Below the pieces are notes generated by a model. It did no database searches. It worked only from the letters and a program-made list of their open reading frames with translations, and was not told the origin of the DNA. Made by a program: the position numbers and the translations under genes. Below, piece after piece: positions 18,708-28,000 of a stretch of 64,000 nt of DNA (the stretch's first letter is position 1; every line of letters begins with the position of its first letter). Source of the stretch: Arthrobacter sp. 135MFCol5.1 (GTDB lineage Bacteria > Actinomycetota > Actinomycetes > Actinomycetales > Micrococcaceae); assembly GCF_000374865.1 (NCBI RefSeq), contig NZ_KB895452.1, positions 310,001 through 374,000 on the forward strand. Direction: 5' to 3'.

Positions 18708-19730
18708 TTAGGCTCCGGCCAGGTCCCGGATCCGGCCGCCGTACCAGTGCTCAATCAGTGAGCGGGCAATCGAGAGCCTGCTGGAAATGGTGATTTCGCC
18801 ACTGAGCACGGCTTCCTGGAGTTCCTCGCGGCTGAACCAGCGGGCCCTGGTGACCTCGACGCCGTCGGGCGTTGCCTGGGTGTCTTCGGTGACGGCGGTA
18901 AATCCAAGCATAAGGGAGGCAGGGAACGGCCACGACTGGGAGCCCAGATACTGGCAGGCCGAAACCCGGACCCCGACTTCCTCCTGGATCTCGCGGACGA
19001 CGGCCTGCTCCAGCGATTCGCCCGGCTCAACAAAGCCGGCAAGGGTGGAGTAATTAATGGCATCCACGGGACCCCCGCCACCGAGCAGCAGCCGCCCGTC
19101 CGCGCCGACGACAGTGACGATGATCGCAGGATCGGTCCGGGGATAGTGTTCCGAGTTGTCCGCCGGGCAACGGCGGACCCAGCCGCCGGCTTCCACGACT
19201 GTAGGCGTGCCGCAGCGCGGGCAGTGTGTGTGGCCGGCGTGCCAGTTGGCGATGGCGCTGGACTCCACAAACAACGCCGTGGAGGTGGCGGTCAGGCCTG
19301 CCGCGACGTCCCTGAACCCCGCCCAGGCCGCATCCGCGGGGATGCCGGCCGTACCGGGTTCGGGCGGTTCAGGCAGGACGAACAGCAACAGCTCCGTGCC
19401 CTCCGGGAGGTCCGAACCTGGCAGTGCGGAGCCAAGGTACACCACGAGGTGCGGGGTTGCCCCGGCCCTTTCAAGCTCCGCCAAAAGTTCCCTGGCGGGG
19501 GCGAGCACCATGGTGCTTTCCTGCACCAGGCCCTGCCGGCCCGACAGGACGACGGCCAGCGCATCCGGACCGGCCAGCAGGTCATCGATCATGCCGGGCC
19601 TGATGCGGGCAGCAGATCCCCGGTCCACCAGGGCCGGCCGCACCGGGAGCAGGGTGTCCGCCAGGTGGTTCGCGGGCAACCCTGCCGGCGCAGCCTGGTG
19701 AACGGGCAGGACAGACTCCGTATAGCTCAT
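18708..19730 (-). CDS. nudC: NAD(+) diphosphatase NudC (Nudix hydrolase)
   Basis: Hydrolyses NADH/NAD+ to nicotinamide mononucleotide and AMP, and in this family can remove NAD caps from RNA. The Nudix box GFVEPGESLEQAVVREIQEEVGV (about residues 223-245) is complete, and the downstream SQSWPFPASLM is the NADH-pyrophosphatase signature. A zinc ribbon precedes it (CPRCG...RRCP, about 170-190); three Cys are obvious and the fourth ligand is not. Length is 340. The ATG at 19730 has a TACGGT box exactly 6 bases upstream and only a GGTGGA that overlaps this interval, so it may be leaderless. The neighbours uvrD2 and adnAB match the mycobacterial order. Confidence 0.95.
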   Translation of the reverse strand: MSYTESVLPVHQAAPAGLPANHLADTLLPVRPALVDRGSAARIRPGMIDDLLAGPDALAVVLSGRQGLVQESTMVLAPARELLAELERAGATPHLVVYLGSALPGSDLPEGTELLLFVLPEPPEPGTAGIPADAAWAGFRDVAAGLTATSTALFVESSAIANWHAGHTHCPRCGTPTVVEAGGWVRRCPADNSEHYPRTDPAIIVTVVGADGRLLLGGGGPVDAINYSTLAGFVEPGESLEQAVVREIQEEVGVRVSACQYLGSQSWPFPASLMLGFTAVTEDTQATPDGVEVTRARWFSREELQEAVLSGEITISSRLSIARSLIEHWYGGRIRDLAGA

Positions 19731-19742
19731 GAGTCCACCGTA
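19731..19742 (-). promoter_or_regulatory. -10-like box TACGGT for nudC
   Basis: TACGGT on the minus strand (plus 19737-19742) ends 6 bases before the nudC ATG. Inferred leaderless start. Confidence 0.45.
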
Positions 19743-19861
19743 CTGACTGCCCAGGACATTTCACATTTCATGGTGCGGTTTGCCGGTAGGTAACGCCCCC
19801 TGAATTCAAGCAATCTCAAGACTCGCCGCCGGCAGACCTCAGTCTGGGACAGCTGGCAATC

Positions 19862-19873
19862 TACCGTGGAACG
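19862..19873 (+). promoter_or_regulatory. -10-like box TACCGT for the phosphotransferase gene
   Basis: TACCGT at 19862-19867 ends 6 bases before the GTG start. The stretch 19743-19861 between the two divergent boxes holds no other recognisable feature. Confidence 0.45.
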
Positions 19874-21106
19874 GTGAGAAGAAAACCGATTGCGCTGGCG
19901 GCCATTGCAACCGCGGCAGTCCCCGGACTGACGCCGACGGCCGTTAGTTCTGCACCGGATGATCCCGCGGACTTCGACTCGGCCCTGCTCCTGGATTCAG
20001 AAGGCAAGCGCTGGCGGGTCAGGTCGCCGCGGCACGCGGAGGCCAGCGCCCGGCTGGAAACGGAGTTCCTGGTGCTGCGGGCCTTCGCTCCGGCCGTGCG
20101 GGCCGAACTGCCCTTCCTCATGCCCACGGTAGCCGGCAGCGTACGGCTGGGAACCTTAAGCACCTTCGTGTACTCGCACCTGTCGGGCACCACGCGCAGC
20201 GTTGAGGAATTGACGTCCGGTCCGGGCAGCGTCGCCCGCGAAATCGGTACCGCCCTGGCTGCCATCCACGACCTGCCCCGGTCTTTGGTGAGCAACGCCG
20301 ATCTCCCCAGCTACACCCCCAACGAGTTCCGCCAACGGAGGCTGAACGAGCTGGACCAAGCAGCAACCACGGGTAAGATTCCGGCCGCGCTCCTGCGCCG
20401 CTGGGAACACGCAATGGAGGACGTGTCCCTGTGGCGGTTCAACCCCTGCGTGGTCCACGGCGACCTGCACGAAGACAACCTGCTTATCGAGTCAGGGCGG
20501 GTCACGGCGGTCACCGGCTGGACAGACCTGAGGATCGGTGACCCCGCGGACGACTTCGCCTGGCTGGTGGCTTCGAATGAGCAGGACTTCGTTGATGCAG
20601 TTCTGAAGTCCTACACCTCCGGCCGCCGCGACGCCCCGGACCAGCACCTCCTTCGCCGGGCTGCATTGTCAGCGGAGTTCGCGCTGGCACAATACCTGGT
20701 CAAGGGGCTTGCAGCTGGTGATGAGGCCATGGTCAGCGAGGCAGAAGGCATGCTGGAGAGCCTGGCCGGCGACATCGCCGAGTTTGGTGGGCAGCCCATC
20801 AGCGTCGAACCCCTTCCGGACCCCGCAAGCCGGGACAATGCGGAAGCGGCTGCACCGGCGTCCTCGGAGAGTACCGCGTCGACCGCCGTGCCCACCCCGG
20901 CACATTCCGGGTCCTCCCCCGCCGTCACGGTTGTTCCGGTCCCGGCAGAACCGGCAAAACCGGCAGCGCCCGCACAGGCCGCCGTGCATGTGACTCCCAT
21001 CCCGGTGGAGGAGGCACCCGACGCCGAGGACGGGGCGTCGACGACCCAAGGACCTGATGACACCTCCACCGCCGCCATCTCGGTCATAAACGTCAAACAG
21101 GGCTGA
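19874..21106 (+). CDS. Aminoglycoside/macrolide phosphotransferase-like kinase with disordered tail
   Basis: 410-residue member of the APH / protein-kinase-like fold. The catalytic loop VVHGDLHEDNLLIE (about residue 195) has the Brenner HGD...N residues, and WTDLRIGDPADDFAWL (about 215) supplies the metal-binding Asp. The N-terminal PIALAAIATAAVPGL looks like a signal peptide, but it opens the kinase fold in this family, so I read the enzyme as cytoplasmic. The last 90 residues are a Pro/Ala/Ser-rich disordered tail (EPAKPAAPAQAAVH). Substrate unknown; the place between nudC and adnB suggests a household role rather than drug resistance. GTG start without a ribosome site. Confidence 0.83.
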   Translation: MRRKPIALAAIATAAVPGLTPTAVSSAPDDPADFDSALLLDSEGKRWRVRSPRHAEASARLETEFLVLRAFAPAVRAELPFLMPTVAGSVRLGTLSTFVYSHLSGTTRSVEELTSGPGSVAREIGTALAAIHDLPRSLVSNADLPSYTPNEFRQRRLNELDQAATTGKIPAALLRRWEHAMEDVSLWRFNPCVVHGDLHEDNLLIESGRVTAVTGWTDLRIGDPADDFAWLVASNEQDFVDAVLKSYTSGRRDAPDQHLLRRAALSAEFALAQYLVKGLAAGDEAMVSEAEGMLESLAGDIAEFGGQPISVEPLPDPASRDNAEAAAPASSESTASTAVPTPAHSGSSPAVTVVPVPAEPAKPAAPAQAAVHVTPIPVEEAPDAEDGASTTQGPDDTSTAAISVINVKQG

Positions 21107-21152
21107 GCCGCACCGGGACGCACGCCGGCTGCGCGCAAAGTAAACCCGCGCC

Positions 21153-24100
21153 TCACGTCCGGGCGAGGGCGCGCGACACTATTCCTTCCAGCTCGGCGGC
21201 CGACCCGAGGTCGTGCGGCCGCACCACGGCGTTGTCCGCCACATAGAAGAACGCAGCCCGCACGTCTTCCAGCGGAACGCCTTTCAGGCGTGCCCAGGCA
21301 AGCCGGTACACGGCAAGCTGGATCGAACGGGTCTTCAGCTGCCCGGCTGACGGGCGGCGGCCGGTCTTCCAGTCCACCAGGTCCCAGCGGCCGTCGGCGT
21401 CCTGGAAGACGGCGTCGACCCGTCCCCGGACAACTACGTCACCCACCCTTGTTTCGACCGGCACCTCAACGAAGGCCGGGGACCTGTCGGCCCATGGGGA
21501 TGCCTTGAACGTGGCCACCATGTCGTCAAGGTCGTACGCAGCATCGATGTGATCGTCCGACCCCGGCGCCTCGCCGAGGTCAAGCATCCCCGCGGTTCCG
21601 AAGTACTCCTCCACCCAGGCATGGAAGGCCGTGCCCTTTCGCGCCGACATGCCCGGTTCGCGGGGAACCGGCCTGCGCAGCCGCCCTACCACTGCTTCAG
21701 GGTCCTCCCCGAGGTCCACGAGGGTGGAGGCGGAGATGTGGGTAGGCAGGTGAACCTCCTGGCCGCCTGACCTTCTGGCCCTGCGTTCCAGCAACAGCGC
21801 AGCTTCCCTCGCCCAGCCGGCGGCCGCTCCCGTGAGCAGCGGCCCCCCGCCGTTCCGGGGCACGCCCGCTCCGCTGGATTTCCCGGACGCCTCCGGCAGC
21901 TCCACGCCGGCCTCCAGCAGGCCCAACACCCGCCCGGCCGCAGCTTCCATGGCTGCCCTGCGGCCACGTGACATGCGGAGCCGCGCACCGGTCCGCGCGT
22001 CCGTCGGACCCTCCAGCGGGTCATAGGGCCACACCGCTTCTTCTGTCTCCAGCGTCAGCGGGCTTTCTTCCGGGAGGGCAGCCTCTTCCAAGGACAACCG
22101 ATGGATCACAGCGGCAGCCTGAAGTTCGTTGCCGGCCGGCTGGGTCAGTGGTGCAAGCTCCGCCAGGAAGGGGGACATCTCGGCCCGGCCGGCGCGAGAA
22201 CCCACCCAGGCGGCGCTCGATACCCACAGCACATGCTTGGCCCTTGTGTAGGCAACGTAGGCAAGCCGTCGTTCTTCTTCTTCCCCGTGGGCCTGCACCG
22301 CCGCCTTGAAATCTTTCTCAGCATCCAGCCACCCCTTTTGGTCCGGTTGTTCCACGTCCCACTGGGGAAGGTCGGCCCGGTCTCCGCGCAAAGGCCAGGG
22401 AAGGGCTGCCGACCCGCTGCTCCAGCGGGAATCCCTGTCGCTCGGGAAGGCTCCCGCGTTCAGCCCGGGCACGAAGACAACGTCCCATTCCAGGCCCTTG
22501 GACGCATGGACGGTCAACAGCTGGACTGCTTCCCGGTTCACGTCGCTGGCAGGTGCTTCCAGGCCGTTCTCCTCAGCGGAGGCAGCCTCCAGCCATGACA
22601 GGAAGGCGAGGATATCCACCCGTTGGGAGGTTCGGAGGAATCCCGCCGCGGCGTCCTGGAAGGCGTCGAGGTTACGCCGCGCCTGATGGATGCTGATCCC
22701 GGGCCGTGCCGCCACCTCGATATCCAGGAGCATGGCCCGTTCCACTTCACCCAGGAGGGTGGTGAGGTCATCGCCAAGGTAACCGCGCAATTGGCGCAGT
22801 TCCGCCGACAACCGGGCAAGACGCGTGCGGGCCGGCGCACCAAGGGTCCGTCCGTTCGACGACGTCCATCCGTCGCGCGGCAGGAAGTCCAGGGCCTCCA
22901 CGAGGCTGGCGCCGTCCGTGAGGTCACTTTCCAGGACCGGCCTGTCACCGGCATCGCCTTCGGTGCCGGTGTCGGTGTCGGTGTCCTCGAGGTTGAGCCC
23001 GGCGGAGGCTTTGCCCCGGTTTCGCGCCAGTTGGCTGGACCAGTCCCGCAGCGCCATCAGGTCCGCGGGACCTATGCGCCACCGTGCACCGGCCAGGAGC
23101 CGCATGAGGGCATCGGAACGGCCCGGGTCCGCAAGGACTCGCAAGGTGGCGACGAGGTCTACGATCTCGGGGGTGTCCAGGAGCCCGCCAAGGCCCACGA
23201 TTTCGTAGGCGATGCCACGGGCCTCGAATTGCCGGCGGATGGTCTCCATCTGGGCGCGCCTGCGGCACAGCACGGCCAAGGCAGGGGCAACGGCGGTTCC
23301 GTCCGCCTTGGCTTCGAAGTCTGTGACCTTGTACCTCAGGACGTCCTCGGCCAGCGCGGCGGCCTCCTCGACGTCGCTGGCGAAGCGTCCCAGCACCACT
23401 GCTCCATCGACAGCGTGGGGGCTGGGTTGCAGCGGGGGCACTTCGGCCTCGGCCGCCGTCGCTCCTGCCGGCCCGCGCCTGGCGGCCGACAGGCCAAGGG
23501 ACTGGGACATGACGTTTGCGGCAGCGAGGATGGAGCGTCCGTTCCGCCAGGCTGTGGTCAAGTAGGAGGTTGGGGCGGGCGCCCAGCCCGACCCCGTGCC
23601 GGTTTCAGCGGTCCGGACGGGAAATTCACGGACGAAGTGGAACAACTGCCCGGCGGAAGCGCCGCGGAACCCGTAAATCGACTGGTTGGGGTCGCCGACT
23701 GCCGTGACCGCATGGCCGCCGCCGAAAAGGCGGGAAAAAAGTACCAGTTGCGCGTACGACGTGTCCTGGAACTCGTCGAGCAGGACAACCTTGTACCGCT
23801 GCCGCTCCATCGCGGCCGCCAGGGGAACCTCCTGCGCCACTTTCGCGGCGAGAGCCACGAGGTCCCCGAAATCGAGGGCGCCGCGGGCACGTTTCGCCGC
23901 AGCGTAGCGGCCCACCATATCAGCGACGCTCGCCCTGGTCCGCAGCATTCCCGCAAGCTCCGCCGCTGCCTGCGGCGGGTTCTTCTTCTTGTCTGCCAGA
24001 TACGGCAGGGACTCGAATTCCGAGAGGCGCGCCATCAACCAGGCTTCGACGTCCTCGGGTTCCTGGAGGTGTTCGGCGCACTCCCCCGCCAGTTGGATCA

Positions 24101-24674
24101 CGGCCTTCACCAGGGTGGACTTCGCCGCCCGGAAGTGGGCGTATTCGCCGTCGTAGGCCTCAACCACCTCACTTGCCAACTGCCATGCCTGCGCGCCGCC
24201 AAGCAATACCACGTCGCGTTCCACACCCAGCCGGAGGCCGTAGTCCGAGACGATGCCGCTGGCGAAGGAATGGTACGTGGACACCTTGGGTTCCAGTGCG
24301 TCGCTGCTGAGCAGGCCCTCCGGAAACATCCCGCCGCCGGCGTCCTTTGCGGCAAGCCGCTGCATGGCCAGCAGCTTCGACCGGATCCGGCTGGCGAGCT
24401 CGCCGGCAGCCTTCCGGGTGAACGTCACCCCCAGGACTTCCTCGGGCGTCACCCAGCCGTTGGCCACCAGCCATACCACCCTGTCCGCCATGGTGGCGGT
24501 CTTTCCCGAACCCGCCCCCGCGATCACCAGCCGGGGCGACAGGGGGGAAGAGATGATGGCCGACTGCTCCGGCGTCGGGATGTTCTTTTCGCCGAGCAGC
24601 ACGGACAGCTCTTCGGGACTGAAACGGGGTGTGGCGGCCTCCCCTGCAGTCAGGACCTCCATCGGGTGGCTCAT
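21153..24674 (-). CDS. adnB: AdnB: helicase-nuclease subunit of the AdnAB resection complex
   Basis: UvrD-like motor fused to a RecB-family nuclease; with AdnA it resects double-strand breaks in actinobacteria. Walker A is IAGAGSGKTATMADR (about residue 48), the DExx box LLDEFQDTSYAQL (about 305) and motif VI YVAYTRAKHVLWVSS (about 820). The nuclease domain occupies roughly 1000-1173, with GTAFHAWVEEYF, the metal-binding GRVDAVFQDADG, the catalytic DWKTGRRP and QLAVYRLAW. Length is 1173. I start at ATG 24674, which overlaps the adnA stop as ATGA; the frame is open to 24710. Translation is therefore probably coupled, giving equal subunits. Assignment of A and B follows the mycobacterial gene order. 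Confidence 0.94.
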   Translation of the reverse strand: MSHPMEVLTAGEAATPRFSPEELSVLLGEKNIPTPEQSAIISSPLSPRLVIAGAGSGKTATMADRVVWLVANGWVTPEEVLGVTFTRKAAGELASRIRSKLLAMQRLAAKDAGGGMFPEGLLSSDALEPKVSTYHSFASGIVSDYGLRLGVERDVVLLGGAQAWQLASEVVEAYDGEYAHFRAAKSTLVKAVIQLAGECAEHLQEPEDVEAWLMARLSEFESLPYLADKKKNPPQAAAELAGMLRTRASVADMVGRYAAAKRARGALDFGDLVALAAKVAQEVPLAAAMERQRYKVVLLDEFQDTSYAQLVLFSRLFGGGHAVTAVGDPNQSIYGFRGASAGQLFHFVREFPVRTAETGTGSGWAPAPTSYLTTAWRNGRSILAAANVMSQSLGLSAARRGPAGATAAEAEVPPLQPSPHAVDGAVVLGRFASDVEEAAALAEDVLRYKVTDFEAKADGTAVAPALAVLCRRRAQMETIRRQFEARGIAYEIVGLGGLLDTPEIVDLVATLRVLADPGRSDALMRLLAGARWRIGPADLMALRDWSSQLARNRGKASAGLNLEDTDTDTGTEGDAGDRPVLESDLTDGASLVEALDFLPRDGWTSSNGRTLGAPARTRLARLSAELRQLRGYLGDDLTTLLGEVERAMLLDIEVAARPGISIHQARRNLDAFQDAAAGFLRTSQRVDILAFLSWLEAASAEENGLEAPASDVNREAVQLLTVHASKGLEWDVVFVPGLNAGAFPSDRDSRWSSGSAALPWPLRGDRADLPQWDVEQPDQKGWLDAEKDFKAAVQAHGEEEERRLAYVAYTRAKHVLWVSSAAWVGSRAGRAEMSPFLAELAPLTQPAGNELQAAAVIHRLSLEEAALPEESPLTLETEEAVWPYDPLEGPTDARTGARLRMSRGRRAAMEAAAGRVLGLLEAGVELPEASGKSSGAGVPRNGGGPLLTGAAAGWAREAALLLERRARRSGGQEVHLPTHISASTLVDLGEDPEAVVGRLRRPVPREPGMSARKGTAFHAWVEEYFGTAGMLDLGEAPGSDDHIDAAYDLDDMVATFKASPWADRSPAFVEVPVETRVGDVVVRGRVDAVFQDADGRWDLVDWKTGRRPSAGQLKTRSIQLAVYRLAWARLKGVPLEDVRAAFFYVADNAVVRPHDLGSAAELEGIVSRALART

Positions 24675-27600
24675 TCGGTGACCTGCCTTCCACGGGCACA
24701 CAGCGGACATACTTCGGGAAGCCGGCAGCCATGGCCGCCGTGGCTGCCCTTGGCCGGATCGTGCCGTGCGACGAATTCGCTGCCACCCATCACGGCGGCC
24801 GCATCCTTGACCATGTCCAACGCCCAGTTTTCCTGCGGGTCCAGAGGCTCCTGCTGCTGGATGGACGGGTTCTTGGCCCCCGTGCCGAGCTGCGCCAGGA
24901 TGGCACCGCCGGACAAGCCGCTCCCCTGTGGGCCGGCCTCGAAACCGCCGGCGACCACCGCTGCCTGGTATGCACCAAGCTGTGGATGGCTGGAGAGCTC
25001 ACCCTTGCCGGGCTGCCTCTTGCCGGTCTTGAGGTCCACCACCACCAGGCGGCCCTCGCCGTCGACCTCCAGCCGGTCAACCTGCCCGCGGAGCACTGCA
25101 TCGCGCGGCGCCGCTGCGTCCACCACCACGTCCCCAAGGGCGACATCGAAGTCCTTTTCCACGCCCAGCAGGCTGCGGCCTTCAGCCCTCATGGCCACCA
25201 CATACTGCGCCAACTTCCGCACCATGGACTCGGCGCGCTGAAAATCCAGCCGCCCTTCCCAGTTATCCTTCATCCCCAGCGCCGGCCAACGGCGCACCAG
25301 CTCCGCAACGTACTCGGAGCCGGACGCTTCCGGCATGTCCTGGGCGATCGCGTGCACAAGGGTGCCAAGGCTGCGGGCAAAGTCGGTGGCCGCCTCGCCG
25401 CCCGCCGCCTGGACGAACCAGTCCAGGGGCGACTTCTGCACGGTCTCCACCTTGGACGGGGACACGAACACGGTGAACCCCGGCGGCACCACGGCCTCGG
25501 AGGAGCTCAGCGGAGCCAGCCCCCACCAGGTGTCCGGGTGGGCACCGGCGACCGCAGGTTCGGCGGCGGCCAGGCGTGCCAGCACTTTGGCCGCCTCCTC
25601 CCTGTGCGCGGGATCCGCAGCATCGGATTGGGCATATTGCCGGAGTTCGGCGACCAGGGCACGCAGGGTCATGGGCCGCTCGACCTGGGTGAAAACGCGC
25701 CCCTCCTGCCCCGGTTCCAGTGGTGCGACGAAGTCCAGGAAGGATGACGGTTGGTCGTCTTCCGATGAGACGGCGGTGCACACCAGGAGTTCGCGTGCCC
25801 GCGATACCGCCGTGGAGAAACTGCGCAGTTCGTCATAGCGGATATCCCTCAACCGGCTCAACGGATCCCGTTGGAGCGCATACTCCGGTCCGTGTTCCAC
25901 GGCGTCGGCGTAAAGGGTGCTGCCGAGCAGTTCGCCGCGGAGCCTGGTATTGGGCCACACACCCTCCTGCAGCCCCGCAATGATGACGACCGGCCATTCG
26001 CGGCCCGCGGCGCTGGCCGGCGTCATCAGTTCAACGGCGTCATCCAGCTGGGCGCGGGCAGCGAGGGTGTCCATGGGAAGCTCCTGGTTCAGCAGGTATT
26101 CCAGGAACTGCTCAGGGCCCGCGCCGGGCATCTGGTCCACATACCGCTCAGCGGTGTGGAAGAGGGCCATCATCGCGTCGAGGTCGCGGTCCGCCCGGGC
26201 CCCGTGCGGACCGCCCGACAAGGCAGTTGACGTCCAAGCGGGGGCGAGGCCGGTGGAGTTCCACAGAGCCCACAACACTGATTCGGCATTGGCGCCGGGC
26301 AGGGCGGCTGCCGCGCGGCCGGCCTGGATCATCCTCGCGGTTCGCCGCGCTGCCCGGCCTTCAAGGCCCAAGGCGCCGAGCGCCCCGGGCTCGAGCAGTG
26401 CCTCGACCAGGAGGACATCGCTGGCTCGCCCGCCGCCACCGAGGAGTTCCTCCCGGCGGAGCGATTGCCGGAGCCGGCGGAGCTCGATGGATGTGGCCCC
26501 TCCGATCCGCGACGTCAGGAGGGCCACGGCGGCTTCCGGCGTCAGGAGGTCCGGATCCAAGGCAATGGCGAAGGCATCCAGGAGCGGCCGGACCGCTACC
26601 TCGTCCCGGACCGCGGATTCAGCCACGGGGACCCGGACCGGGATGCCCTGCCCGGACAGGTACCGCTGCAGCTCGCTGACCTGGCCGCCGTTGCGGACAA
26701 TCACCGCCATGTCGCCAAGTCCGCGGTTGTGGTTGATGTGCTGGTCAAGGATTCTCTGGGCAACATAGCGCAGTTCATGGACTGGTGTGGGGACCAGGTG
26801 GGCCTCGACACGGCCGGCCGGGACGTTGTCTTCGTCGTGCGCCGGGCCATCGTTCCGGGCCGTCCGGCCGACTGGCTCCAGCCGCCGCGCCAACTGGCCG
26901 CCGGCACGTTGCGAGATGCGGCCGGCAACACTGAGCCACGACTCGGCGACGGCGGGGGCCAGGCCGTGCGCGTAACGGAGCGGACGTTCCAGGACGGGAT
27001 CCTGGGCGGCCAGGAGCCGCGGCAGTTCAGCAACGAGGTCCGGCCTGGCGCCACGGAATCCCTGGACTACGGTGTCCGGAGACGACGTCACGTAGCAGTC
27101 GCTGCCGGCCCCGATATCGGCCAACAGTTCAAAGATTGCGGGGTTGGCCTCCTGGATATCGTCCACCAGGACCACCTGCAGGCGGTCACGCTCGGCCGCG
27201 AGGAAATCGGGGGCGTCCTGGAAGATCTGGCGGGCGGCTGTGATGATACCGGCGGGGTCGAACGCTTCCGGCATTCGCAGGTCCAGGACGTCCCGGTACT
27301 CCGCGTAGAGCGCTGCAGCCGCTTTCCAGTCCGGACGTCCACACTGGTCCGCCAACCGGGAGAGGTCCTCGGCCGTGCGGCCGGATTCAATGACGCGGTC
27401 AAAGAGTTGCCGCACCTCCTGGCGGAAACCGCGGGTTTCCAGTGCACGGTCGAGATCGGCCGGCCACGGCAGCTCAAGGCCGGGGATCCTGTGTCCTTCC
27501 AGGAGCTCCTTGATAATCAGGTCCTGCTCCGGACCTGACAGGAGCCGGGGTGGCCTCGAGAGCTGGATGACGCCCTCGGCCTTGGCTCGCCGGATGAGGT

Positions 27601-28000
27601 CGAATGCATAGGACGCCCAGGTCCTGGCGGGAGTGGTGCTGAGGCTACGGTCCAGGCGGGCAGTGAAGCGGTCCCGCAGGAAGTCTGCGGCAAGGCGGGT
27701 GGGCGCCAGTATCAGCATGCGCTCCGGATCCACCCCGTCGCGGAAGACGCGCTGGACGGCTGCCTCCACCAGGACGGTGGTCTTTCCCGTGCCCGGTGCA
27801 CCGGGTACCAGGACTGGCCCTGAACCCTGCGCAACATCCACCGCTGCCTGCTGGTCCGGCGTGAGCTGGATTGCTTCCGCATGCGCCCGGCGGGGCGGGA
27901 GCAGCCGAAGAGCAGGGGTACCGGAAAATGCACCCTCGTGGGCCTCCTGCCTTTCCTGCCGCGGGGCCAAGGGGCCGTTCAAGGGGATAGTTACTGTCAC
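24671..28000 (-). CDS. adnA: AdnA: helicase-nuclease subunit of the AdnAB resection complex
   Basis: Partner of AdnB: an N-terminal UvrD-like motor and a C-terminal RecB-like nuclease, 1109 residues. Walker A is VPGAPGTGKTTVLVEA (about residue 66), and the nuclease module has GTLVHAIAQDM, VDRLEVDGEGRLVVVDLKTG (about 975-995) and QLGAYQAAV. The extreme C terminus carries HGCRLPEVCPLC, a cluster that may bind zinc or iron-sulfur. The GTG start at 28000 overlaps the stop of the alkyltransferase-like gene by 4 bases (GTGA), so three genes (ATL, adnA, adnB) appear translationally chained. The DExx box (VVLVDDIQEANPAI, near 280) has Asp-Asp rather than Asp-Glu, consistent with a weaker motor in AdnA. 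Confidence 0.93.
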   Translation of the reverse strand: MTVTIPLNGPLAPRQERQEAHEGAFSGTPALRLLPPRRAHAEAIQLTPDQQAAVDVAQGSGPVLVPGAPGTGKTTVLVEAAVQRVFRDGVDPERMLILAPTRLAADFLRDRFTARLDRSLSTTPARTWASYAFDLIRRAKAEGVIQLSRPPRLLSGPEQDLIIKELLEGHRIPGLELPWPADLDRALETRGFRQEVRQLFDRVIESGRTAEDLSRLADQCGRPDWKAAAALYAEYRDVLDLRMPEAFDPAGIITAARQIFQDAPDFLAAERDRLQVVLVDDIQEANPAIFELLADIGAGSDCYVTSSPDTVVQGFRGARPDLVAELPRLLAAQDPVLERPLRYAHGLAPAVAESWLSVAGRISQRAGGQLARRLEPVGRTARNDGPAHDEDNVPAGRVEAHLVPTPVHELRYVAQRILDQHINHNRGLGDMAVIVRNGGQVSELQRYLSGQGIPVRVPVAESAVRDEVAVRPLLDAFAIALDPDLLTPEAAVALLTSRIGGATSIELRRLRQSLRREELLGGGGRASDVLLVEALLEPGALGALGLEGRAARRTARMIQAGRAAAALPGANAESVLWALWNSTGLAPAWTSTALSGGPHGARADRDLDAMMALFHTAERYVDQMPGAGPEQFLEYLLNQELPMDTLAARAQLDDAVELMTPASAAGREWPVVIIAGLQEGVWPNTRLRGELLGSTLYADAVEHGPEYALQRDPLSRLRDIRYDELRSFSTAVSRARELLVCTAVSSEDDQPSSFLDFVAPLEPGQEGRVFTQVERPMTLRALVAELRQYAQSDAADPAHREEAAKVLARLAAAEPAVAGAHPDTWWGLAPLSSSEAVVPPGFTVFVSPSKVETVQKSPLDWFVQAAGGEAATDFARSLGTLVHAIAQDMPEASGSEYVAELVRRWPALGMKDNWEGRLDFQRAESMVRKLAQYVVAMRAEGRSLLGVEKDFDVALGDVVVDAAAPRDAVLRGQVDRLEVDGEGRLVVVDLKTGKRQPGKGELSSHPQLGAYQAAVVAGGFEAGPQGSGLSGGAILAQLGTGAKNPSIQQQEPLDPQENWALDMVKDAAAVMGGSEFVARHDPAKGSHGGHGCRLPEVCPLCARGRQVTE

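Noticed and set aside
19874-19960. Signal peptide on the phosphotransferase
   Set aside because: The segment is hydrophobic, but in this kinase family it is the start of the fold, and the enzyme needs cytoplasmic ATP.
22623-25241. 872-codon frame opposite adnB and adnA
   Set aside because: Antisense shadow; it crosses the junction of two well-supported genes and has no recognisable domain.
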